Source of the DNA: Arcanobacterium pluranimalium
GTDB taxonomy: Bacteria; Actinomycetota; Actinomycetes; Actinomycetales; Actinomycetaceae
Assembly (NCBI RefSeq): GCF_016907845.1
Contig: NZ_JAFBCS010000001.1
Span: forward strand, 496,001-560,000
Length of the DNA: 64,000 bases
Direction of reading: 5' to 3'
Made by a program: the position numbers and the translations under genes. Positions within the stretch are counted from its first letter, which is position 1. The number at the start of each line of letters is the position of its first letter. Positions 57,070 through 64,000 of the stretch are shown piece by piece. The notes below the pieces were generated by a model. That model ran no database searches. It was not told the DNA's origin and was given only the letters and a program-made list of their open reading frames with translations.

Positions 57070-57150
57070 TCCCTTCACCGGCAGGTACGTGCCGGACGAT
57101 CCGAGTGAAAGGTGCGAGGCGGTTGCCTAACACAGTGAGTTATTTCGCGA
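57070..57150 (-). ncRNA. candidate msiK RNA motif in the msiK leader
   Basis: The msiK leader carries a hairpin CCGGCA/TGCCGG (57078-57095) directly against the ribosome-binding site, and an upstream small hairpin AGGC-AACC-GCCT (57117-57128). A published structured RNA of unknown function, the msiK motif, occurs in just this position in actinobacteria. I judge by position and hairpins, not by a covariance model. Confidence 0.45.
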
Positions 57151-57263
57151 GCCTACAGCTGGCAAAACTCACTAGCATCATTGTTTCATACGCTGCACAA
57201 ATTGTCTGGAAAACTGTTTAAGGGTGAATGAGAACACGTTATTTGCTCCCGAGACGTTTGCGG

Positions 57264-57269
57264 TATGAT
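57264..57269 (+). promoter_or_regulatory. possible -10 box of the kinase gene
   Basis: TATGAT with TTTGCT 16 bases upstream (57242-57247), about 55 bases before the chosen start. Confidence 0.35.
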
Positions 57270-57324
57270 CGTCGCAAGATGTCCGATCCAACGGCGTCCA
57301 ATTTTAATGGCACTGAGGAGGGTA

Positions 57325-59328
57325 ATGCGCCAGCGCACGGAAATCGGTGGTTACCGCATCGTAAAGCGAATTGGTTTTGGCGGGATGTCGTCTGTATACG
57401 AAGCTATCGATGCTGGTGGTGCGCGTGTTGCTCTCAAGTTGATGCATCCGGCTATCGCGGCCGATCCTGCTTCGCGTGATCGTTTGCGCCGGGAAGTAGC
57501 CATGTTGCGGCGGGTGCGTGGGCCGTACGTGGCACAGGTAGTGGACGCTGAGATTGACGACGACGAAGTTTTCATCGTCACCGAGTTGATCGACGGCCCT
57601 ACGTTAGAAGCTGACGTGCGTGAGCAGGGGCGATACGAAAATGACGATTTGCTCGCGCTCGGTGAAGAACTGGCCGATGCCCTCGATTCCATTCACGAAG
57701 CAGGTGTATTGCATCGTGACCTCAAGCCCTCGAATGTGATGATTGGCCCGCAAGGCCCGGTGTTAATTGACTTTGGCATCGCCCAAAGTGGCGACGACAC
57801 TCGCCTTACCCAAACTGGTTCTTTGGCGCACACCCCTGGGTATTGCGATCCGCGTGTATTGCGCGGTGGAGATCCTGATGCGCAAGCCGATTGGTGGGCG
57901 CTAGCTGCTGTTTTGGCATATGCAGCTACTGGCCGACCGCCTTTTGGTAAGGGACAGGCTGCGGTGGTGATGCATCGAGTTTTGACGATGCCGCCCGATT
58001 TAGATGGTGTTGACGCGCCGTTGAGCTTTGCTTTTGCGGCGGCTCTGGATCCTGATCCGCAGCGGCGCATCAGTTTTGATGAGTTGCTTTCGGTGGTGCG
58101 CGATCCTGCGAACGCCTCTTTGCTTGGGCTCCACGGTGGTTTCGCTGTGGCGGGCGCTGCCAGTGCGCTCGGTGACGACGACGGTGGGCTCGGTGACGAC
58201 GATGCGTCGACCGTTGTTGCTGGTAGCGAAACTGAGATGGTGGCGTACGAGTCGGGTGAAGAAGCCGACGACGACGGCACTGTCGTTTTCGACGACGACG
58301 CGGCTACCGTCGTCTCTCCCTACGTGGCTGATGACGACGGCGTCTGCGATGGTAGCGGGGCAGGCGATGAGTTTCCGTGTCGAGAGGATGATCGAGCAGG
58401 CGAGACCGCAATTTTGACCGAGATTGCGAGTGAGAATGACTTGCCTGGTACCACTCCGGCAACCATGATCGCCAACGTCACGCCCGGTGTGGATTCGCCG
58501 ATGCCGACAGAAGTATTGGCACAGGTAGAGCCGGAATATGTGCCGCCAACTGAGATGCCGCCGTCGATCCCGCCTGTGGCACCAACGGCGGTGCTACCGG
58601 CAGCGACCTTTAATGCGTATGGTGCGCAAGAAAGGATGATGCCAAGTCCGCAGGCTGGGATGGTGCCGAATCCTTATGTTGCGCAAGCTGGCGCAGTAGC
58701 TGGTGCGCCAAGTGTGCAAGCTGATGCTTCGCCGAATGTCCAACAAATGCAGGCGGCAATCCTTGGTGCGAAGCCGCTCCCAACATTCCGGATATTTCTG
58801 GGGATTATGTGGGTGGCGGCGTCGTTACTTGCGGTGAAAGCTCCTCTCATGGGGATAGCCGTAGCGGTGGCACTATTTTCAGTGCTTGACGTGGTAGGTG
58901 CCGTGCGGCAAAAGATACTTTGGCGCAGATTACGGCGTGGAGGGCCGTCCGGGAGCGACCTTTCTATCGCAATGCTGAGCTTGCCATTTACCGTGGTGGG
59001 AAGCGTATTGCGCACCATAGTGACATTTGCGCTACCGGCAGGGGTGGCATTCGCGTACTTCCGATTTGCGCAGCATATATACATGCAAGATGTTCCGCGT
59101 TCAATCTTATTGGGCGTTCTTGCCGGAATATTCTTGGTGGCGTGGCTGCGACCTTTTGGTAGCCAGGTGCGTGAGGGGGCGCGAGTGGTGCTCAACGGCA
59201 TGACCCCTAGTGTGGGGTATCGCGTTTTTTGGATAGTATTTGCTCTTATTTTCGCTGTTTGTGGTGCGTTCATCTATAACACAGCGCAAAGTGTATCGTG
59301 GTGGCCCGTACCACATTTGCATTTCTGA
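57325..59328 (+). CDS. Ser/Thr protein kinase with C-terminal membrane domain
   Basis: A 667-residue protein. I chose ATG 57325 (MRQRTEIGGYRI) because GGAGGG lies just upstream. Kinase domain residues 8-270: glycine loop GFGGMSSVYEA, Lys38, HRDLKPSN (Asp132), DFG at 149-151. A long acidic Asp/Glu linker (about 285-400: DDDGGLGDDDAST, EEADDDGTVVFDDDA) and a Pro-rich part (410-490) follow. The last 170 residues hold about five membrane segments. Unlike PknB there is no PASTA sensor and the membrane part is multi-pass. Its signal and targets are unknown. An Asp-rich linker with Thr (DASTVVAGSETE) could be self-phosphorylated. Confidence 0.85.
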   Translation: MRQRTEIGGYRIVKRIGFGGMSSVYEAIDAGGARVALKLMHPAIAADPASRDRLRREVAMLRRVRGPYVAQVVDAEIDDDEVFIVTELIDGPTLEADVREQGRYENDDLLALGEELADALDSIHEAGVLHRDLKPSNVMIGPQGPVLIDFGIAQSGDDTRLTQTGSLAHTPGYCDPRVLRGGDPDAQADWWALAAVLAYAATGRPPFGKGQAAVVMHRVLTMPPDLDGVDAPLSFAFAAALDPDPQRRISFDELLSVVRDPANASLLGLHGGFAVAGAASALGDDDGGLGDDDASTVVAGSETEMVAYESGEEADDDGTVVFDDDAATVVSPYVADDDGVCDGSGAGDEFPCREDDRAGETAILTEIASENDLPGTTPATMIANVTPGVDSPMPTEVLAQVEPEYVPPTEMPPSIPPVAPTAVLPAATFNAYGAQERMMPSPQAGMVPNPYVAQAGAVAGAPSVQADASPNVQQMQAAILGAKPLPTFRIFLGIMWVAASLLAVKAPLMGIAVAVALFSVLDVVGAVRQKILWRRLRRGGPSGSDLSIAMLSLPFTVVGSVLRTIVTFALPAGVAFAYFRFAQHIYMQDVPRSILLGVLAGIFLVAWLRPFGSQVREGARVVLNGMTPSVGYRVFWIVFALIFAVCGAFIYNTAQSVSWWPVPHLHF

Positions 59329-59482
59329 ATTTCTTCTGGGTGCTGACGCAAAAAATGCTGATAAACGAACTGAAAAATGGAATGCGAGATTTTTTATAGC
59401 TTATAATCGAATGTGTTATCGAGCGTTGTTGTTCGAGGATTCTTAAACGTTGTGCTTGCCAGCGAATACGCGTTTGTGGGAT

Positions 59483-59491
59483 TGGTAGAAT
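59483..59491 (+). promoter_or_regulatory. extended -10 promoter of the DsbA-like gene
   Basis: TGGTAGAAT lies 46 bases before the start and is identical to the carD element at 14309-14317. Confidence 0.45.
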
Positions 59492-59536
59492 CGACGATTT
59501 AGGTATACATATCGACTCCATTATTAAAGGAACAAG

Positions 59537-60367
59537 ATGGCACCGAAGCAAACTCCGGGCATGAGCACCGAAAAAAAGACCAAAGAAGAACGTCGGGCGG
59601 AGGCTCGGAACAAAGCGCGCATGTTGCGTGAGCAGGAAGAAAAGCGTGCGAAGCGGAACCGCATCCTCACGATCGTCAGTATTCTCGTGGCGTTGGCGCT
59701 CGTCGTCTTCGCTGTGGTGAAAATCGTGACCAATAAGAGTTCCGATCACGGTAGTTACGACGGCGAAAAGCGTGCGGTGAAATTGGTCAACGTCACTGAT
59801 GACTACGGTATTTACGTCGGGGCTAAAGGTCAGGCTGTTGACAAAGGCAACGGGGCTCCGACTGTTGGAGTTTATTCGGATTTCATTTGTACGCATTGTA
59901 ATGACCTTGAGAAAGCCTCCAGCGAGGCTTATGCAAAGCATCTGGCAGCGGGTGATGTGCAGGTGCAGTATTTCCCAGTGTCGATTTTGGGTGGGTCGAT
60001 GTCGCAGCTAGGCGCGGCGGCGGCGTTCTATGTGGCCACTTATTCGCCGGATAATTACGTGCAGTTCCAAGAGAAGCTATTTGTGCGCACAGATGAGATT
60101 CTCAAACGTGCTAAGCCGCAGCCTACGGCGGCAGAGATTGCTGATATTGCCAAGGCTGCTGGGGTGCCAGATGACGTTTTGGCTAATATGCCGGCTTCGA
60201 TTGAATCTGAGGAATGGCAGGCAGTGGTGCAGAAGGCTACCGACAAGTTCCGCGAAAAGGGTTACAAGGGCACGCCAACGGTGACTCTCGACGGAAAGGA
60301 AACCGAGGAATGGGCTAAGGGTGGCATGCCGGCGTTCCTTGATTCGATTGCAAAGCCGACGAAGTAG
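59537..60367 (+). CDS. membrane-anchored DsbA-like thiol oxidoreductase
   Basis: A 276-residue protein with a highly charged cytoplasmic start (KKTKEERRAEARNKARML), one membrane helix at about 42-63 and an extracellular thioredoxin-like domain with active site CTHC (Cys118, Cys121) in YSDFICTHCNDLEK. The helical insert and cis-Pro region (KGTPTVTLDG) are intact. It likely forms disulfides in secreted proteins, including pilus and surface proteins, as in other actinobacteria. AAAGGAACAAG precedes ATG 59537. Confidence 0.9.
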   Translation: MAPKQTPGMSTEKKTKEERRAEARNKARMLREQEEKRAKRNRILTIVSILVALALVVFAVVKIVTNKSSDHGSYDGEKRAVKLVNVTDDYGIYVGAKGQAVDKGNGAPTVGVYSDFICTHCNDLEKASSEAYAKHLAAGDVQVQYFPVSILGGSMSQLGAAAAFYVATYSPDNYVQFQEKLFVRTDEILKRAKPQPTAAEIADIAKAAGVPDDVLANMPASIESEEWQAVVQKATDKFREKGYKGTPTVTLDGKETEEWAKGGMPAFLDSIAKPTK

Positions 60368-60436
60368 CTGAGAGCCGGTCAAGTGGCTACGCGTGCTAAA
60401 TAGCGCAGGCTATGTGACCTAAATAATTCCACTTGG

Positions 60437-60475
60437 GATGGGTGGGACGCCAATCAGATTGGCGTCCCACCCATC
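60437..60475 (+). terminator. 18-bp stem terminator after the DsbA-like gene
   Basis: GATGGGTGGGACGCCAAT pairs with its complement around CAG, followed by TTTCT. Confidence 0.85.
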
Positions 60476-60541
60476 TTTCTGGCAATATTAAAACGCTGGT
60501 GTTTTTGGCAAAGTTTCCTGCTTGCCGAATCCCGAAGCAAA

Positions 60542-60614
60542 GCCTCCTTAGCTCAGTTGGTAGAGCACCGCTCTTGTAAAGCGGATGTCGTCGGTTCGAG
60601 TCCGACAGGGGGCT
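60542..60614 (+). tRNA. tRNA-Thr(TGT)
   Basis: Acceptor GCCTCCT pairs with AGGGGGC, D arm GCTCAGTTGGTAGAGC, anticodon stem CCGCT/AGCGG with loop CTTGTAA gives anticodon TGT for Thr ACA/ACG, and T arm GTCGGTTCGAGTCCGAC. CCA is not encoded. Confidence 0.95.
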
Positions 60615-60647
60615 CTTTTGCTGCCTAAAATCTGGTAAGGCTTGATG

Positions 60648-60699
60648 TTTTGGTGTGTTTTTGCAAACATCTCGAGATGTTTGCAAAAACACACCAAAA
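60648..60699. repeat. 52-bp perfect palindrome
   Basis: Two arms of 26 bases, TTTTGGTGTGTTTTTGCAAA-CATCTC and its exact complement, meet at CTCGAG without a loop, 33 bases after tRNA-Thr. The rest of the 320-base gap to the phosphodiesterase gene has no gene; a small AAAACC/GGTTTT hairpin lies near 60870-60886. Confidence 0.9.
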
Positions 60700-60937
60700 A
60701 ACGTGAGCACCCTTCTCCGTGCCTGCCTACGCCACTCACAACCCCTGAAAAAATGTTCATTTTCCCTTGCCTTATGTTGGAAAGTTTCCCATTGTAACAA
60801 AAACGGGATTTCAGTTAATTCTCATGGTGTATCTTAATTCAGCAAGATACTTAACTGGGCTGCCCTATGAAAACCTAAAGGTTTTCGGGTTAAAAACGAA
60901 AAGCTATTAAATAAGATCGACGATGATGGTAGGAATA

Positions 60938-61681
60938 ATGGCGCATACAATGCTAGAACGCGAAGTGATCGCACATCGTGGGCTCAACACCCTCGCTCCT
61001 GAAAACACGCTTTCTGCTTTCAAGCTCGCTGCCGAGCATGGACTTTCGTGGATTGAAACTGATGTGGATATCCTCGGTGACGGCACACCCGTGGTAGTCC
61101 ATGACACTCTCCTCGACCGCACCACGAACCGTTCCGGCTATTTCTATGACCTCACCGAGGCTGATCTTCCTTCGATCGACGCCGGGGCCTGGTTTTCCAA
61201 GCAATACGCAGGCGAGCCTCTTCCCACCTTGCGTCAGCTTGTCGATCTGATGAACGAAACTGGTCTCAATGCCAATATCGAATTGAAATCCAATGAGCGT
61301 GGCAAAGATGCCTCTCTCAAACTCATCGAAAACACCCTTGCTGAGCTGGATCGACTTGATCCAGAGCGCGAAATTATCATTTCCAGCTTTAACCATCTTC
61401 TTCTTCATCACGTCCATGAAGCGCGTCCTGACCTCGCTATCGGAGCGCTCTTTGTGAAAGAAAACCTCTGGCCCGATTGGCGTTCAATTCTTGAACTCGT
61501 CGGTGCCACCTATATTCACCCTGAAGATGCAAGCCTTACGCCAGAGCGTGTGGCAGCTTTCCGCGATGCCGGTTTCGGCGTCAACGTGTGGACTGTCAAT
61601 AGTAAGGCTCGTGCAAATGAACTCTTCAATTGGGGTGTAACGGGCGTATTCACGGATATCGCCCACGAATTTATGGCATAA
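60938..61681 (+). CDS. glycerophosphodiester phosphodiesterase
   Basis: A 247-residue GDPD enzyme releasing glycerol-3-phosphate from deacylated phospholipids or from teichoic-acid-like polymers. I chose ATG 60938 (MAHTMLER) with TAGGAATA directly before it. The TIM-barrel active site is seen in AHRGLNTLAPENTLSAF, ETDVDILGDGTPVVVHD, NIELKSN and VNVWTVNS. No signal peptide, so it acts in the cytoplasm. An MFS permease gene follows after 232 bases and may import the substrate. Confidence 0.93.
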   Translation: MAHTMLEREVIAHRGLNTLAPENTLSAFKLAAEHGLSWIETDVDILGDGTPVVVHDTLLDRTTNRSGYFYDLTEADLPSIDAGAWFSKQYAGEPLPTLRQLVDLMNETGLNANIELKSNERGKDASLKLIENTLAELDRLDPEREIIISSFNHLLLHHVHEARPDLAIGALFVKENLWPDWRSILELVGATYIHPEDASLTPERVAAFRDAGFGVNVWTVNSKARANELFNWGVTGVFTDIAHEFMA

Positions 61682-61706
61682 CCCATCCCGCCATAGTGAG
61701 GATTCG

Positions 61707-61754
61707 CCGGCGCCGACGCCGGTGTGGCACAGTGCGCCCAAAAACGCACCGTGC
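61707..61754 (+). other. GC-rich hairpins between the GDPD and MFS genes
   Basis: Hairpin CCGGCG-CCGA-CGCCGG (61707-61722) is followed by GCACAGTGCG/CGCACCGTGC (61727-61754). They could end the phosphodiesterase transcript or form the structured leader of the MFS gene. Confidence 0.4.
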
Positions 61755-61913
61755 TGATTATTCCTGCGCGGGTGACGTAGGTACGCGGTGACCAGCCGAT
61801 GGCCATAGGCAACGGCTGCACAGAATAACCGCGGGCGTGGTGTTGCCTGTGCGGGATCCGTCATGGCAATGCGGTCCTGGCCGCGCTGCATCTTTAACTG
61901 AAAGTTACGCAAC

Positions 61914-63386
61914 ATGAATGAAATTAGTGCTGCTTCGACGTCGCGCATTCCGCACTTCCTCAAGCGCGGAAAGATCGGAGCATTCCTCACGGTGGTACTC
62001 ACCGGTCAGCTAGTTTACGTGTCCTTTGAAGCATTCAAAGGGGCGTTAATGCTCCCACTGACCCAGTCTCTGGGTATCGGCATGGATCAATTCGGCATCC
62101 TGATGGGGTGGATCGGCATTGCGATGTTCTTCTATGTGCCTGCAGGCTGGGTGAACAACCGCTTCACGATTCGCTCCATCCTCATCGCATTCGCAGGGTG
62201 GCGCCTCGTCACATTCCTTGTGCTGTTCCTTATTCCGAATCTGCCGTTCAACGTGATGGTTATTATCGCAGCTAGCTGGGGTATTTGGGATGCTATTGGT
62301 TGGCCGGCGGTGGTCAACGGCGTCGTATTTGTGGCCAAAGACGAGGACACCAAGGGTCGCGGACTGGCTATGGGTCTGCTGGAAACCGTTCGCCGCGGAC
62401 TCGAAGTTGTCATGAACCTGATTGTGATCGGCGTTATTGGTCTATTCCCAGATCAGGCAGCCGGTGTGCTCAAGATTTTTGCTATCGGTTACGCCTTGCT
62501 CCTCATTCCGATTGTGTTTGCACTGCTACGCTTCGTGCCAAAGAACGCGGTTGCTGAGAGCGTGCAGATTGGTGAAAAGAAAGCGGGCAAGAACGTCGCC
62601 GCACTGGCAGGTCTAGTGAACGTGTTGCTCAAGCCACGTGTTTGGCTCGCCGGCTTGGCTGCAATGTGCATTTACTGGACGTACGTGAACCTCATTTACC
62701 TGTCGGCACCATACATCAAGCTCGTCTTCCATGCTTCGGATTCTGTGGCGGGAATGTTCGGTATCTTCAACACCGGCCTAGTTGGTGTTTTTGCTGGTCT
62801 TGTGTCTGGCTTCATCGCCGACTACGTCTTTAAGTCCTCCACGGTGATGCTCGGCTTCGCACTGTCGATCACCACGGCCGGTGCATTCTGCGTTTACTTG
62901 CTTCCGTCGGGTTCGAACCTAATGTGGCTTGCGATGGTGCTGCTCATGGTGATGGCAGTGGGTGTGTTCATGGGTAAGGCGGTCATTTTGGCGCCTATTG
63001 CTGAGCTGCACCTGCCAGAACACATTAGCGGTTCGGCCATGTCGGTTGGCTCGTTCTTGGCTTATGCTTCGGTGTTCTGGGCACACCCGATGACGGCCGG
63101 CATTGTGGAAGCCAACAAGGACAATCCGTACGTCGGCTACCAGAAAGTTCTCCTGATCACGATCACCGTTGCGGCTATTGGTGCTGCTTGTGCGATTGTT
63201 TTGGCGATAATTAACAAGCGTCTCGAAAAGAAGGGGAAGCTGGACGACGACGGTGCGTCCGATCTACTTGCCGTCACGGCTGGCGAGGTGGATGAGTCGG
63301 AGGGTATTTCCGACGCCGGTGTGGCAGCTGGCGATGCCGGTTCCGCAGCTAGTGGCCTTGCTGGAGAGTCTACATCCCGGTTGTAG
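61914..63386 (+). CDS. MFS permease, organophosphate-type candidate
   Basis: A 490-residue transporter with 12 membrane helices; begins GAFLTVVLTGQLVYVSFEAFKGALMLPL, with DQFGILMGWIGIAMFFYVPAGW-NNRF and RGLAMGLLETVRRGLEV in the loops. The C-terminal 50 residues are an acidic/Ala/Gly tail. Linkage to the glycerophosphodiesterase gene suggests glycerophosphodiester or related organic phosphate uptake, but the sequence does not show the GlpT/UhpT motif. ATG 61914 has a weak GAAAG site. Confidence 0.8.
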   Translation: MNEISAASTSRIPHFLKRGKIGAFLTVVLTGQLVYVSFEAFKGALMLPLTQSLGIGMDQFGILMGWIGIAMFFYVPAGWVNNRFTIRSILIAFAGWRLVTFLVLFLIPNLPFNVMVIIAASWGIWDAIGWPAVVNGVVFVAKDEDTKGRGLAMGLLETVRRGLEVVMNLIVIGVIGLFPDQAAGVLKIFAIGYALLLIPIVFALLRFVPKNAVAESVQIGEKKAGKNVAALAGLVNVLLKPRVWLAGLAAMCIYWTYVNLIYLSAPYIKLVFHASDSVAGMFGIFNTGLVGVFAGLVSGFIADYVFKSSTVMLGFALSITTAGAFCVYLLPSGSNLMWLAMVLLMVMAVGVFMGKAVILAPIAELHLPEHISGSAMSVGSFLAYASVFWAHPMTAGIVEANKDNPYVGYQKVLLITITVAAIGAACAIVLAIINKRLEKKGKLDDDGASDLLAVTAGEVDESEGISDAGVAAGDAGSAASGLAGESTSRL

Positions 63387-63457
63387 GGCTAGCTTTATTC
63401 GCCGTTTTATTGCTGGGTACATGCCTGATTAACGGCCTCATTTCGGCTTTTGCTGGG

Positions 63458-63507
63458 GGAGGGTGTGTGTTCGTGCGAAAATTGTTGCGCACGAACACAC
63501 ACCCTCC
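63458..63507 (+). terminator. 20-bp stem terminator after the MFS gene
   Basis: GGAGGGTGTGTGTTCGTGCG pairs perfectly with its complement around ten bases and is followed by TTTTTG. Confidence 0.88.
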
Positions 63508-63632
63508 TTTTTGTTTAACACTACTTTGATTGCTAAATTGTGTACTTCACCTCAGACATGATAAAGAGTTTCACTTTCTAGCTGCTCATTAATACTATTA
63601 AGAATAGCTCTCAGTCTAGAATGGGGTAACTC

Positions 63633-64000
63633 GTGTCAAATCTTTACACTCATCGCGCGCAAAATATCACCGCTCCGCGCGTCGATTTAACACCTAACAG
63701 CATGCGCAACAGCAGCTCCAGGAGCAAGCGCAACAACGGCGTCGTCGCCATTATTTGTACAACTCTAGCACTTGTTTTCGCATCACTATCAGCGCTCCCT
63801 GCTCACGCAGCGACGCAATACACAGTTCTCACCACTGGTCACACCGACGCCATAACGGTAGTTCCCAACGGCGGAACAATCACCATGGTGTCAAAAGAGG
63901 ACATCACAACACCAGGCACATCCACCTACCACAGCCCAGACGAAGTGATATTTGGAGTAGTTGACGCCGCATACAGCGATCAAACCAAACAAATCCCACA
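63633..64000 (+). CDS. surface-anchored protein, N-terminal part (cut by window end)
   Basis: The frame is open from GTG 63633 (an in-frame TAA lies just before it) to the window end; ATG 63702 is an alternative. It has a basic Arg/Lys/Asn region (MRNSSSRSKRNNG), a signal peptide (VVAIICTTLALVFASLSALP, cleavage AHA-AT), then YTVLTTGHTDAITVVP--GG and PDEVIFGVVDAAYSD. The GH-DAI...P..V pattern resembles the actinobacterial surface-anchored repeat (TIGR03769-like, choice-of-anchor M proteins), commonly linked to metal ABC transporters. The rest of the gene and the anchor lie outside. Confidence 0.65.
   Translation, partial: MSNLYTHRAQNITAPRVDLTPNSMRNSSSRSKRNNGVVAIICTTLALVFASLSALPAHAATQYTVLTTGHTDAITVVPNGGTITMVSKEDITTPGTSTYHSPDEVIFGVVDAAYSDQTKQIP

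Noticed and set aside
57325-58125. Possible PknB assignment of the kinase
   Set aside because: No PASTA repeats and a multi-pass C-terminus; a gene symbol would be misleading.

Overview
The window comes from a mid-G+C Gram-positive actinobacterium, most probably a member of the Actinomycetaceae (Arcanobacterium/Trueperella-like). The markers are CarD, a SenX3/RegX3-type two-component pair with divergent PhoU, 2,3-BPG-dependent phosphoglycerate mutase, the non-mevalonate enzymes IspD and IspF, an MsiK-type sugar-ABC ATPase, LCP ligase, a eukaryotic-type Ser/Thr kinase, isopeptide-type surface adhesins and a small SRP RNA. The species assignment is inferred from gene content, not proven.

Layout. 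1-5.5 kb is an accessory edge: remnants of two small overlapping genes, a surface-adhesin gene broken inside an isopeptide domain, a Panacea (DUF4065) antitoxin-like locus with a membrane protein and a possible RelE-like toxin, and a membrane-anchored Gly/Ser-linker surface protein. 5.5-10.3 kb holds a lipoprotein glutaminyl cyclase, a membrane esterase, an amino-acid permease and a TSUP exporter. 10.4-23.8 kb is mostly housekeeping: gpmA, phoU / senX3-regX3, carD-ispD-ispF, an Atg22-like MFS protein, cysS-rlmB, an unknown actinobacterial protein, an ASCH protein and a uracil permease. 23.9-25.1 kb carries a LytR_C protein and a SufR-like regulator.

25.4-44.0 kb is a cell-surface polysaccharide locus, visibly AT-richer in its right half. 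WecB and WecC make UDP-ManNAcA from UDP-GlcNAc. Five or more glycosyltransferase domains would assemble the chain, a Wzm/Wzt ABC transporter would export it and an LCP protein would attach it to peptidoglycan. A heparinase II/III-like lyase, two DUF6270 proteins (one fused to an alpha/beta hydrolase) and two paralogous CgeB-like glycosyltransferases at the ends are the unusual parts.

44.3-54.4 kb: tRNA-Ser(GGA), SRP RNA (ffs), a large solitary SNF2-type helicase with an uncharacterised N-terminal half, tsaD, dnaX-recR and lysC-asd. 54.5-64 kb: a DUF4032 kinase-like protein, msiK with a candidate msiK RNA leader, a membrane Ser/Thr kinase, a DsbA-like oxidoreductase, tRNA-Thr(TGT) next to a 52-bp perfect palindrome, a glycerophosphodiesterase with an MFS permease, and the start of a surface-anchored protein gene cut by the window end.

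The best candidates for something new are the split Panacea locus at 2.1-3.8 kb, the DUF6270/hydrolase/heparinase module at 36-40 kb, and the lone SNF2 protein. No rRNA, CRISPR array, complete IS element or prophage is visible.
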